Source of the DNA: Parendozoicomonas callyspongiae
GTDB taxonomy: Bacteria; Pseudomonadota; Gammaproteobacteria; Pseudomonadales; Endozoicomonadaceae
Length of the DNA: 46,852 nt
NCBI RefSeq assembly: GCF_023502345.1
Contig: NZ_JAMFLX010000030.1
Coordinates: forward strand, 1 to 46,852
Direction of reading: 5' to 3'
The translations under genes were made by a program, and so were the position numbers. The notes below the pieces were generated by a model that saw only the letters and a list, made by a program, of their open reading frames with translations, searched no databases and was not told the DNA's origin. Positions 1 to 7,998 of the stretch are shown here, piece after piece (the stretch's first letter is position 1; each line of letters begins with the position of its first letter).

Positions 1-2
1 CT

Positions 3-1733
3 GATGCGGGGGCCTACACAAAAAATCGCTTATTCAGAGAGGGAACCCTGCTAGCCTGGAATTTCATGCTGCACCACAATTCCATAAGTGATTTCCTTAT
101 TTCATCCTGGCCTACTCTCCTGACTATTCCTATCAGGGCAAAGAGTAACAACCTGAATTTTGGTTTAAATCTTGGCCTTACCCTCTATAACTTCGGTCTA
201 AATCTTTATCCTGAGTGGAGTATCTGGCGAAATGCAAACACCCGGGTTTTTCATTTGGAAAAAACTCCTGAAGGTATCAGCCTGACCCTTGAAACTCCCT
301 CTGACTCAACCCCTCTCAATATAAAGATCCAATGGTCTGACATATCAGTGCTTTCAACCAGCGATCAAACTCAAGAATTTGCCAATAACAAAGCGCTCCT
401 GCATTTAGCAACATCGGGGCAGCATCTAGGCTATTCCGGGGTCTGTTTATACCCAGTAGCGAGACGGGGATCATCCCCCCTGAACATCAAATATTCCTGG
501 CTGTCTGCTGAGGGGGAGCAGAGGGCACTCACTTCAATCTATCTTGCTGATACCGAAAAAATGAGCTGGTGGACTGAAACTATCCAAGCGACAGACCCAA
601 ATGATGAACAGAGAAACCCATCTACGTTTGCCGACCCTCTCTCTCCCGATTTATTAATTCAAATAGCTAACCTCCGCCAGGGTATGATACACCCGTCCAC
701 TCCCGAGAAATGGCTGACAAGCTACCAGCAAAATGGTCACTTAAAGCTTTTTTCAGCCCCAGAGCACTTTAATATCTGGCTTTACCCGGGAGAAACCAGT
801 TTGCTCTCACTTTACAGCGAATCAACTCCAGAATTTATTCTTGATGGTGGTAAACATTGGAAGCACAGCCTTGGGAATCTTACAGAACATCTCTCCTATC
901 CTGTTTTCAATTCCTGGGCCCGTCTTCCCTTCAACCTGACTCGCTTTTTCTCAGTGAGTATTTCTTCCATGGTAGGCGCCGAACATGGAAATATCGCAGG
1001 AGAGGAAGCTCAGCAAGAGAGCAACTGGCAGTACTCACACCAACAGAGAGACTGGGAAGAATTTGAGCGAGAGAGACAGGCTAATTTTGAAAGAATATGG
1101 GGCGAACGAAACCAAGAGTTTGACCGGCGGTGGGAGGAATATCACAGAGAATCCGGGAGACGCAGAGGAGGAGAACAACAGAGAGAACCTGAAAGACCAT
1201 GGAAAGAAATTTGGGAAGAAACTCTGAGGGAACATGCCAGAGAAAGGGAAGAAACTCTGAGGGAACATGCCAGAGAAAGGGAAGCTCGATTTGCACAAAT
1301 GAAGGCAGAGCAAGAAGCCAGTTATGAGCGTGCCAGAAGGAATCTCGAGGATTTACAAGAACAATTACGTCGAATGAAAGCTGAGATTTATGCAGGCCCC
1401 ATTCGCTCGCATATTGATAAATACAATCAGCTTTTGATATTTTCTGGAGGGCTTGATAACTTTTTTCTCAGGCAACTGCCAACCCTTTCAACAATTAAGT
1501 CCTTTCGCCGACAACTCAATATCAGAACTCATCCAGATAAAAATGATGGAAAAACAGAAGATCTGTTTAAAAACATTAACATCCATCTGGATGTCATTAA
1601 AGCAAACATTGAGCAAGCTGCTGAAAATAAAGTGACTCTTCCAGAAAATTTGGGTTTCACAAATATTGGTGACCTTTTGAATGAACTCCGACCTCTTCCA
1701 AGAGGTACCCTGATGATAACTGCACCTCCATAA
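3..1733 (+). CDS. Coiled-coil protein with C-terminal J-domain-like (HPD) region, 5' end outside window
   Basis: The reading frame is open to the left edge of the window, so the first ATG at 66 is probably internal and the true start is missing. About 576 residues are visible. The first ~300 look globular with beta-rich, Trp-containing segments that I cannot place. Residues ~340-463 form an extremely Glu/Arg-rich coiled coil that includes a perfect 33-bp tandem duplication (1215-1280). Near residue 509 comes an HPDK motif flanked by helices (SFRRQLNIRTHPDK, then a Lys/Asn-rich helix), as in helices II-III of DnaJ domains. In DnaJ proteins the HPD tripeptide stimulates Hsp70 ATPase activity; whether it does so here is unknown. 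A second HPD-containing gene lies at 3.2 kb. It may be an effector or a cochaperone-like accessory protein; the function is not assigned. Confidence 0.75.
   Translation, partial: DAGAYTKNRLFREGTLLAWNFMLHHNSISDFLISSWPTLLTIPIRAKSNNLNFGLNLGLTLYNFGLNLYPEWSIWRNANTRVFHLEKTPEGISLTLETPSDSTPLNIKIQWSDISVLSTSDQTQEFANNKALLHLATSGQHLGYSGVCLYPVARRGSSPLNIKYSWLSAEGEQRALTSIYLADTEKMSWWTETIQATDPNDEQRNPSTFADPLSPDLLIQIANLRQGMIHPSTPEKWLTSYQQNGHLKLFSAPEHFNIWLYPGETSLLSLYSESTPEFILDGGKHWKHSLGNLTEHLSYPVFNSWARLPFNLTRFFSVSISSMVGAEHGNIAGEEAQQESNWQYSHQQRDWEEFERERQANFERIWGERNQEFDRRWEEYHRESGRRRGGEQQREPERPWKEIWEETLREHAREREETLREHAREREARFAQMKAEQEASYERARRNLEDLQEQLRRMKAEIYAGPIRSHIDKYNQLLIFSGGLDNFFLRQLPTLSTIKSFRRQLNIRTHPDKNDGKTEDLFKNINIHLDVIKANIEQAAENKVTLPENLGFTNIGDLLNELRPLPRGTLMITAPP
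1215..1280 (+). repeat. Perfect 2 x 33-bp tandem repeat inside coiled-coil gene
   Basis: Two identical 33-base units (1215-1247 and 1248-1280) encode the 11-residue unit EETLREHARER twice in frame. Being exact at DNA level, it looks like a recent duplication that lengthens the coiled coil by a whole heptad-plus-four unit. Confidence 0.9.
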
Positions 1734-1842
1734 TTGATTTAAATGACCGGCTTCTCAAAATAAAAGTTGCCAGAGGCTGGTCAAATCCTCCAGACTTTGG
1801 GGTCTTTCAATAAGACCGGCTCTCAAAGGCTCACAAAAGATT

Positions 1843-2496
1843 ATGTTCCTGCAATCATTCAAGCCCAATACTCAAGGCCGAGACTTCGTAATTGGTGATC
1901 TGCACGGCATGTATGATCTACTGATGGAGAAGCTTGAATCTGTTGAGTTTAACTATGATAAAGACCGCTGCTTCAGCTGCGGCGACCTGATAGACCGGGG
2001 CCCTGATTCGGCAAAATGTATCTCCCTGATCCACCAGCCCTGGTTCTTTCCAGCCAGAGGAAACCATGAAGACACACTGATCAGGGTTGCTCGAGAAAAA
2101 CCAACCGAGGTTTTGGATAACTGGGTTGCCAATGGCGGTGAATGGCACCTGGATCTCTCCGATAATGAGATGAAAAGCTTTGCTGATCAACTGGATCAGC
2201 TTCCCTACCTGATTGAAGTGGAACTCAGCAATGACAGGCATATTGCCATCTGCCATGCCCAGTTTCCCCTTAACCATTGGGCGCCTGATAAGATTGAAGG
2301 TAACGTAGAACTGACTGAACAGATGCAGTGGCGGCGGGATAAGGTTCAAACCCTGGATAAGTCAGTCGTGCAAGGCATTGATGAGATTTACTGTGGACAT
2401 ACAATCGTCGCTGAACCTGTGACTCTGGGTAATACCCACTTTATTGATACCGGGGCCTATGCCAGCGAAGTGCTTACCTTACTTAAACTGTATTAA
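1843..2496 (+). CDS. Metallophosphoesterase, PrpA/PrpB (lambda phosphatase) type serine/threonine protein phosphatase
   Basis: The 217-residue product shows the full PPP-family signature near its N-terminus: GDLHGMYD (GDxHG), GDLIDRGPDS (GDxxDRG) and RGNHED (GNHE). These ligands bind the two catalytic metals. C-terminal His residues (CHAQF and CGHT) supply the remaining metal ligands. Length and motif spacing match E. coli PrpA/PrpB and the phage lambda phosphatase, which remove phosphate from Ser, Thr, Tyr or His residues in the cytoplasm. It is a single gene, not obviously in an operon. Its presence between two J-domain-like accessory genes fits a phage- or island-derived copy, but the family is also a normal chromosomal one. 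Which of prpA or prpB it corresponds to cannot be decided here. Confidence 0.9.
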   Translation: MFLQSFKPNTQGRDFVIGDLHGMYDLLMEKLESVEFNYDKDRCFSCGDLIDRGPDSAKCISLIHQPWFFPARGNHEDTLIRVAREKPTEVLDNWVANGGEWHLDLSDNEMKSFADQLDQLPYLIEVELSNDRHIAICHAQFPLNHWAPDKIEGNVELTEQMQWRRDKVQTLDKSVVQGIDEIYCGHTIVAEPVTLGNTHFIDTGAYASEVLTLLKLY

Positions 2497-2879
2497 TAAT
2501 TCAGATTGAAACTCTTATTCCAAAACTGTTGCATACTATTTCAACTATTATTTCCCGACCCCATTCCCCCAGATCATTTTGATTTAAATTTTTTAAAATA
2601 ACATAATTAAGAAGTATCCATAACGTGATTACAAAAAAAATATCATTAGAAACAAATATTCAATAACTGAATAAAGAACTCGATTAAATAAATAACATTT
2701 AATACAAACACCCATTCCTGAAACATCATTTTAGGTAGATTCACACTTGTTAAAATAGCAAGTACTCCCCTCTACAAAACAGATTCAAGATTTTTAGTTT
2801 TACTTCCTTGCCTTATTACTATTCGGGAATTATTTTGAAGAGCTTATATTTTTCCATTAACCCTTAATGAGAAGCAAGA
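2497..2879. other. 383-base AT-rich intergenic region
   Basis: No open frame of note. The stretch is markedly AT-rich compared with the flanking phosphatase gene, with several A or T runs around 2580-2700. It presumably contains the promoter of the small secreted gene that begins at 2880, preceded by a weak GAG-type ribosome binding site. I could not choose a -35/-10 pair with confidence. Base composition suggests acquired DNA. Confidence 0.5.
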
Positions 2880-3155
2880 ATGAACATTAGAGCCAAACTG
2901 TCTCAAGCATTTTTTTGCTCTGGTTTATTGCTCTTATGTACATGTAAGACCATCGCTCACGATATACCTCCCGCTCTACTGGCAGCTCCCGCTGGTTTAA
3001 TTGATGCCGGGTATCTTGAATACAGTCCGTCACCAAATTACAGCAGAACTAAAAAAGTTCTTGATGAGGTGGCAGTACCAGCAGGACTAAACTACCTCAC
3101 AAGTTATGGTCTGGCTTACACCTCGTCTTATTTGCTAGGAGCCTGTCGGACTTAA
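2880..3155 (+). CDS. Small secreted protein, probably the 5' part of an interrupted gene
   Basis: The 91-residue frame starts with a good Sec signal peptide: a basic N-terminus (MNIRAK), a Leu/Cys-rich hydrophobic core, and a likely cleavage site near TIAHD. The mature part (~65 residues) is unremarkable. The last codons and the stop lie inside a 125-bp palindromic element (3139-3263), so the present C-terminus is probably not original. Removing exactly those 125 bases would join this frame to the HPD-containing frame downstream and give one 156-residue secreted J-domain-like protein. The arithmetic follows from the sequence; the ancestral gene is inference. The present product may be non-functional. 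Confidence 0.55.
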   Translation: MNIRAKLSQAFFCSGLLLLCTCKTIAHDIPPALLAAPAGLIDAGYLEYSPSPNYSRTKKVLDEVAVPAGLNYLTSYGLAYTSSYLLGACRT

Positions 3156-3263
3156 CCGACCGTAGCGAGAAAAAGTCCGGTTTGAGCCAGTTTTTAGAAG
3201 CACTTGAGGTAATAGTGGTTCTATTTGACGAAAGTGGTTCTAAAAACTGGCCAAATCCGGCTC
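3139..3263. mobile_element. 125-bp palindromic MITE-like element
   Basis: The outer ends are short inverted repeats (GAGCC at 3139, GGCTC ending at 3263). Inside, 20-base arms at 3186-3205 and 3232-3251 are reverse complements with one mismatch, and a second short stem pairs CGGACTT (3147-3153) with AAGTCCG. The element has no coding capacity and would fold into two hairpins. The flanks TTGCTAG and TTTCTAG resemble an imperfect target duplication. It splits a secreted J-domain-like gene. A non-autonomous transposon or a mobile hairpin repeat is the likely origin; no matching transposase is in the window. Confidence 0.55.
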
Positions 3264-3475
3264 TTTCTAGTTACAGGTATCAATCCATAAATGATGTAAT
3301 GACAGATCCTCGCCGTGTAAGGCATCAGCTGCTTCGCAGGGTACACCCTGATCGTCCAGGCAGCGATACCTATCAAAACATATCAAACGCGGTTATCGAT
3401 TTGCTGGGAAGAATTGGAACGCTAAGAAGCCATGCAAACAGCCGAGGACTCACTCTGCAAGATAGACGTTTCTAA
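3182..3475 (+). pseudogene. J-domain-like 3' fragment (HPD motif)
   Basis: The frame encodes RRVRHQLLRRVHPDRPGSD followed by an amphipathic helix (the YQNISNAVIDLLGRIG stretch). This matches helix II, the HPD loop and helix III of a J domain. The only start in frame is TTG at 3182, which lies inside the 125-bp palindromic element and has no convincing ribosome binding site, so the ~27 residues before 3264 are element-derived. I read this as the severed 3' end of the secreted gene that begins at 2880. A short cytoplasmic product cannot be excluded. Confidence 0.5.
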
Positions 3476-3487
3476 GTTGCTTGGCAT

Positions 3488-3524
3488 AAGGAGCCACCTT
3501 TGACTTTTTCAAAAATGGCTCCTT
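3488..3524. terminator. Hairpin between the J-like fragment and glpC
   Basis: Nine-base arms AAGGAGCCA (3488-3496) and TGGCTCCTT (3516-3524) are exact reverse complements around an A/T-rich loop. It sits just past the stop codons of two convergent genes, so it probably serves as a shared transcript end. There is no long T run, so it may act as an RNA 3'-end stabiliser rather than a strong terminator. Confidence 0.5.
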
Positions 3525-3537
3525 ACAACTCATCTAA

Positions 3538-4749
3538 TCAGACATCCAAAGCCCTGGCCAACAGGCTGACCGGATGAATCACCTCGGCAGACGTACTCAT
3601 CTCGATCTGCATCTTGCAGGTTTCACAATCGGTTACGATATAGTCAAACTCACCTTCCTCGATCTGGTGGAACAGGGGTTCACCAATATCCTGAGAGGTG
3701 TTGTAGTTTTCCTTTTTAAAACCGTAGGTGCCGGCAATACCACAGCAGTTGGATTCCAGCTGGTGTAACTGCAGCCCGGGAATTTCCCGCAGCAGGCTGA
3801 GGGTATGAAGAACACCGCCACTGCGAATCAGGTGACAGGGGCTGTGATAACCAACCCGCAGATTAACCGGCTTCAGTTCAGGCTTGTTGCCGTTTTTAAA
3901 TTCCTGGGTCAGGAACCGGGTGATGTAGTTCACCTGCTGATGGGGATTGCCTTCGGTCTCACCCAGCATTCGGGGATAATCTTCCCTCAGCATAAAGGCA
4001 CAGCTTGAAGATGTTGAGATAACACATTCGCTGCCGCTATCGATAGCCTGCTCAATAGAGTCGGTATTAAACCGGGCATTGGCTTTGGCTTTCTTATGGA
4101 AGCCATTGGCGACCAGGGGAACACCACAGCACTTCTCTTTCTTGAGCAGCTGAACACCAATATTCATGGCGTTCAGTACTTTGATGGTGTCGATACCCAG
4201 CTCAGGCAGGTTGTAGTTCACAAAGCAACCATGGAAATAGCTGACATTGCGGGCAAACACCTGCTTGTCTTCCAGCTCGGCTTTATACCAGCTGCGGAAA
4301 CTCTTGTGGGCATAAGGAGGGAACTGACGACGCTGGTCAATACCCAGGGCTTTGTGCATGACCACCTTGGCAGTCTTGGTTTTGGTGACCGCATTGACGA
4401 TAGGTGCCGTGCCCCGGGTCATGGTGCCCATCAGGTCGGTATGACTCAGCAGGAACTCACGAATCTTGAATTTGTTACCCTTGCCATAACGAGCCTTGGC
4501 ATCGGCGATAATATCGCTGATATGCACATCCGATGGACAGGCCACTTCACAGCGCTTACAACCCGTGCAGTATTTCAGGGCTTCATCCAGGAAATCCGGG
4601 CTTTTCAGGCGCAGACGCTCACCATCAGGGCCACACTGCTTCGGGCCGGGAAAATCCGGACGCACACTGGCAACCGGGCACCGAGAAGAGCAGGCCGTGC
4701 ACTTCAGACAGCTGTCAAATGAGCGGTCACTATCCTTAAACAGATTCAT
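3538..4749 (-). CDS. glpC: Anaerobic glycerol-3-phosphate dehydrogenase subunit C
   Basis: The 403-residue protein has two ferredoxin-type [4Fe-4S] motifs at its N-terminus: Cys14-17-20-24 (CLKCTACSSRCP) and Cys61-64-67-71 (CTGCKRCEVACP). Two CCG domains follow (KEKCCGVP and SNCCGIAG, each paired with an upstream Cys-containing strand), as in GlpC and heterodisulfide-reductase-like subunits. GlpC anchors the GlpAB dimer at the inner membrane and passes electrons from glycerol-3-phosphate to menaquinone or another quinone. It is the last gene of glpA-glpB-glpC. Its ATG overlaps the glpB stop codon by one base (TAATG), pointing to translational coupling. The call is firm. Confidence 0.96.
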   Translation of the reverse strand: MNLFKDSDRSFDSCLKCTACSSRCPVASVRPDFPGPKQCGPDGERLRLKSPDFLDEALKYCTGCKRCEVACPSDVHISDIIADAKARYGKGNKFKIREFLLSHTDLMGTMTRGTAPIVNAVTKTKTAKVVMHKALGIDQRRQFPPYAHKSFRSWYKAELEDKQVFARNVSYFHGCFVNYNLPELGIDTIKVLNAMNIGVQLLKKEKCCGVPLVANGFHKKAKANARFNTDSIEQAIDSGSECVISTSSSCAFMLREDYPRMLGETEGNPHQQVNYITRFLTQEFKNGNKPELKPVNLRVGYHSPCHLIRSGGVLHTLSLLREIPGLQLHQLESNCCGIAGTYGFKKENYNTSQDIGEPLFHQIEEGEFDYIVTDCETCKMQIEMSTSAEVIHPVSLLARALDV

Positions 4750-6014
4750 TACAGCCCCATCTTCTCAATCACTTCACCAGCCGCTTTCCAGGCTGTACTG
4801 ATAGCCACACCACCACCAGAGCCTTCAATAATCGGGTCATAACCCGCCAGCAGCGCTCCGGCCACATGAAGGTTCTCTATGCTCTGCCCGTTAATGCTGG
4901 GCTGAAGGTGTTTGTTGAACACAACACCGGTCCGGTTAAAGCCATGACCTTCACGGGCAAGGAAACGGCTGTCACAGAACTCTTCACTGGCCTGCATATC
5001 CAGACCAAACACCGGTTCACTGACACCCTGCTGTTTACTGGTCATGCCTTTACTGAAGTAGCTTCCCGTTGTCAGGATATAATGATTGGCTTCCAGAATA
5101 TCATCAGGTGTTTGAACAGATTCAACACGACCATTACTCACTACACCCTGTTTAACTGGCACAGCTGGCACATAAAAACCACCCAGAGCTGCAAAGCGGC
5201 TGCGCAGAGCCCTTAACAGACCAATGCCGTGTACCGAAGGAGGCAGGGTTGCCACTTCGATAATGTTCAGACCGGTCCGGCGACGCAACTCTTCCAGCCA
5301 GTTGCGTCCGGCAACATTAAGGCAGGCCGGCATGGCAACCAGGTCAGCATCCCCAACTTTTTCCAGCAGCGTTGAGCTGATCAGTTCGATATCACTCTCA
5401 CCAATCGCCCGTGCCAACTGGGTGGAACGCATGGTGTCTGCCGTAGCACCACTGCCATTTTCCAGTGGCAGGGTAATATTCAGGCTACTGACACACACAT
5501 GCTCAAAGGCTTTATTGGTTTTCAGTCCGGCGGAAGCCAGTTCCGGCATAAAATCGAGGAAGCCGGTGAAGTTCACAAAGACAACACGACGAATCTCATC
5601 AAAATCCCAGTCCAGGGTGCCAGCTGTTGGCTGACTCAACCAGGCCGGACGAAGTGCTCCAGCTGCGGTTAAACGCCAGTGATTCTCTTCCAGAATCTTG
5701 GCTGTGACCAGCTTTAAACCAGTCTCAGCCACCTGCCCCTGGAACCAGTCCAGAGCGCGATAGACACTGTTACCGCCCAAAAGAGCGTAAGGATGATCGG
5801 GCTGTTCGACAATCAACCGTCCAATACCCTGGAACGGATGACGAACCGGCATGCCGGACGTATCCATACCCAGTACATCAATGGCACCGGATGAAAATGT
5901 CAGCGCACTTTCACCGGAGGATAACACCGTGACCTTCAATCCGGCTTCCGCACAGCGAATACCTGCGGTCAGACCAGCCAGACCGCCACCAATTACCAGA
6001 CAATCATGCTTCAT
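4749..6014 (-). CDS. glpB: Anaerobic glycerol-3-phosphate dehydrogenase subunit B
   Basis: This is an FMN/FAD-type flavoprotein subunit with the dinucleotide-binding loop VIGGGLAGLTAG at residues ~6-17, and a C-terminal flavin-binding stretch (HVAGALLAGYDPIIEGSGGG) usual for the family. I start it at ATG 6014 because that gives 421 residues, close to E. coli GlpB (419), and an AAGGA ribosome binding site lies ~8 bases upstream. A longer frame exists to 6110 but runs into glpA with a low-complexity Arg-rich leader. The gene overlaps the 3' end of glpA by 11 bases. It works in the membrane-associated GlpABC complex. Confidence 0.95.
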   Translation of the reverse strand: MKHDCLVIGGGLAGLTAGIRCAEAGLKVTVLSSGESALTFSSGAIDVLGMDTSGMPVRHPFQGIGRLIVEQPDHPYALLGGNSVYRALDWFQGQVAETGLKLVTAKILEENHWRLTAAGALRPAWLSQPTAGTLDWDFDEIRRVVFVNFTGFLDFMPELASAGLKTNKAFEHVCVSSLNITLPLENGSGATADTMRSTQLARAIGESDIELISSTLLEKVGDADLVAMPACLNVAGRNWLEELRRRTGLNIIEVATLPPSVHGIGLLRALRSRFAALGGFYVPAVPVKQGVVSNGRVESVQTPDDILEANHYILTTGSYFSKGMTSKQQGVSEPVFGLDMQASEEFCDSRFLAREGHGFNRTGVVFNKHLQPSINGQSIENLHVAGALLAGYDPIIEGSGGGVAISTAWKAAGEVIEKMGL

Positions 6015-7752
6015 GATGCGTGTCCTTCTGTGCTGTCTGTTTCGCTTCCTGTTCGCATTGGGTTTCTTCAGATTCCGGTTCCTGGATCTCAAGAAGAGGC
6101 TTGGCCTCATCTTTCTGCAGGCTGCTCAGTCCCAGAAGACCTTCCTGTACCCAATAACTGAATTCCGCTTCACGCAGTGCATCACCCCAGAGTATTGGGC
6201 GCACTCCTTTCCAGCGCTCATCAACAAAGTCATGCAGGCTGTCCAGCACCACCTCACCATCTTCACGGCTGCTGGCCAGCAGTCCTGCTACACGGCAGGC
6301 ACACATCTCACCCTGGCATGGCCCCATACCAACACGGGTACGGCGGCGCAGGTCAGACAGTGTACGGGCGTTGAGTTTGTCGATAGCGTAGAGAATCTCG
6401 CCACGGGTCACGACTTCACATTCACAGACGACAGCGTTATTCCAGTTGCTGTCTTCCTTCATAAAGTTACGGGCCCGGTCACCGTGACGGTAAACGGCAG
6501 AACCGGCCACACTGTTGGGAATGGAGGAGCCAGGAAGGCTGTAACCTGTCTTACGGGCTTCGCGGGTTTTACGACCCATGGCTTCTGGCAGGTTGGCACC
6601 TGGCAGAGCACGTTTCGCTGTTTCACAGGGCTTGGTGACACCCAGATGACGGGCTGCCATATCAGTAGCGACTTCCGCCATCAGACGACAGGTCATCAGC
6701 TTGCCGCCGGTAATGGTAATCAAACCATTCAGAGCATCTTTTTCAGCATGATCAATGGCCACCAGACCACGGCTGATACTGCGACCACCGCTGCTGTTGG
6801 TCTCGGACACCAGAGGACGAACGCCACAGTAAGCACGCAGGATACGGGTATCCATCATGGACGGAGCCAGCTTGCTACCCTCTGCCAAAAGCACCCGCAC
6901 CTCGTCTTCGGTCACTTCCAGATTATCCAGCTGATCTTTCTCAACATGGGTGGAGGTGGTTCCAATAACGGATACCGTATCGCCGGGCACCAGGATATCG
7001 GCATCACCAGGTTTACGACAGCGGTTGATAACCATGCTGTTCATCCGGTAGCCCATAATCAACAGGGCACCACGGGAGTGATACATATCTACCGAGAGAT
7101 CGGCATACTCCATCACCTCATGGCACCAGGCACCGGATGCGTTGATAACCTGTCGGGAATAAATTTCAAACATCTCGCCAGTGCGCATATCGCAGCACCG
7201 GACACCCTGGACATAACCCAGGCGGATAATCAAACCGACAGCTTTGGTATAATTGAGCAGTGTTCCGCCATGCTCTCTGGCATCAAGAATACTGGCTGAT
7301 GTCAGACGGAAAGGATCAATGGTTCCGTCAGGAATGCGAACAGCCCCGATCAGGTCAGGGTTAACGGAGGGTTCAAGTCGAATAGCCTCTTCAGGTGTCA
7401 GAACCTGTGTCTCTATTCCTGCACTGGCACAGCCGTCAACAAACTGTTTCTGAAAATCCAGGCCATCTTCCGGCAGAGAAATAAACAGGCCATCGGTCTC
7501 TTCAACACAGTGGCCGGCAATTTTTTTCAGAGTCCGGTTCTCCTCAATGCACTCACGGGCGGAATGTCCATCCGTTACCGCATACCGAGCACCGGAGTGA
7601 AGCAAACCATGGTTACGCCCTGTGGTTCCACTGGCTATATCGCCTCTTTCTACAAGAATGGTGTGCATGCCGCGCAGGCAGCAATCTCTAAATACACTGG
7701 CTCCCGTTGCGCCACCGCCAATGACGACAACATCTGCCTCCAAGCGTCTCAT
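6004..7752 (-). CDS. glpA: Anaerobic glycerol-3-phosphate dehydrogenase subunit A
   Basis: This FAD-dependent DAO-family enzyme oxidises sn-glycerol-3-phosphate to dihydroxyacetone phosphate. An FAD-binding GGGATG loop lies at residues 12-17, and the substrate-domain segment TGRNHGLLHSGARYA follows. A C-terminal BFD-like [2Fe-2S] domain has Cys residues at CECE and PCQGEMCAC. The start is ATG 7752 (582 residues); an in-frame TTG at 7767 would add five residues, and neither has a strong ribosome binding site. The protein ends in a Glu/Gln-rich tail of ~25 residues absent from E. coli GlpA (542 residues). It is first in the glpABC operon, divergent from glpFK. Confidence 0.96.
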   Translation of the reverse strand: MRRLEADVVVIGGGATGASVFRDCCLRGMHTILVERGDIASGTTGRNHGLLHSGARYAVTDGHSARECIEENRTLKKIAGHCVEETDGLFISLPEDGLDFQKQFVDGCASAGIETQVLTPEEAIRLEPSVNPDLIGAVRIPDGTIDPFRLTSASILDAREHGGTLLNYTKAVGLIIRLGYVQGVRCCDMRTGEMFEIYSRQVINASGAWCHEVMEYADLSVDMYHSRGALLIMGYRMNSMVINRCRKPGDADILVPGDTVSVIGTTSTHVEKDQLDNLEVTEDEVRVLLAEGSKLAPSMMDTRILRAYCGVRPLVSETNSSGGRSISRGLVAIDHAEKDALNGLITITGGKLMTCRLMAEVATDMAARHLGVTKPCETAKRALPGANLPEAMGRKTREARKTGYSLPGSSIPNSVAGSAVYRHGDRARNFMKEDSNWNNAVVCECEVVTRGEILYAIDKLNARTLSDLRRRTRVGMGPCQGEMCACRVAGLLASSREDGEVVLDSLHDFVDERWKGVRPILWGDALREAEFSYWVQEGLLGLSSLQKDEAKPLLEIQEPESEETQCEQEAKQTAQKDTHHEA

Positions 7753-7828
7753 AGTAATCAAGCCCAATAATAAGTGCGGCCATATTACTCCGTGTCATCT
7801 TCTGTTTTGTTGATACAGAACAAAGCGA

Positions 7829-7842
7829 TTTTTTCGAAAAAA
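7829..7842. promoter_or_regulatory. Perfect 14-bp palindrome, possible GlpR-type operator
   Basis: TTTTTTCGAAAAAA is a perfect palindrome in the divergent glpA/glpF promoter region. DeoR-family GlpR operators carry TTCG/CGAA half-sites, so this is a reasonable repressor site. Its identity as an operator is inferred only from position and half-site sequence. No glpR gene is in the window. Confidence 0.35.
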
Positions 7843-7941
7843 CAAGCTGTTAGAAAATTTTCACCACCTTCTTAGTAATTCCCGTAGATTGCTGTGTTAA
7901 AACGTTTTTCTTGACGATCATCAATTAACAATTTCAAACAC

Positions 7942-7962
7942 AAACGAATAATGAGCTCGTTT
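7942..7962. promoter_or_regulatory. Inverted repeat AAACGA-N9-TCGTTT upstream of glpF
   Basis: A six-base inverted repeat spaced by nine bases lies 36 bases before the glpF start. With the TTTTTTCGAAAAAA palindrome it makes a second candidate DeoR/GlpR-family binding site that could control both glpABC and glpFK. Alternatively it could be a hairpin in the glpF leader. Confidence 0.35.
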
Positions 7963-7998
7963 TTGAACTGATCGCCAACCAACTTTCTGGAGAAGACC

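Noticed and set aside
1741-1830. Two GACCGGCT(T)CTCAAA stretches after the coiled-coil gene
   Set aside because: They are short direct repeats in a 110-base gap, too brief to call an attachment site or element.
3132-3270. Clean 7-bp target-site duplication around the 125-bp element
   Set aside because: The two copies differ by one base and the frame-restoring deletion is 125, not 132 bases, so a simple transposition event is not proven.
3574-4722. Plus-strand open frames opposite glpC
   Set aside because: They are shadows of glpC; no ribosome binding site and no domain content.
5851-7299. 482-residue plus-strand open frame antisense to glpB/glpA
   Set aside because: It lies opposite firmly identified genes, has low-complexity Thr/His-rich content typical of antisense frames, and no ribosome binding site.
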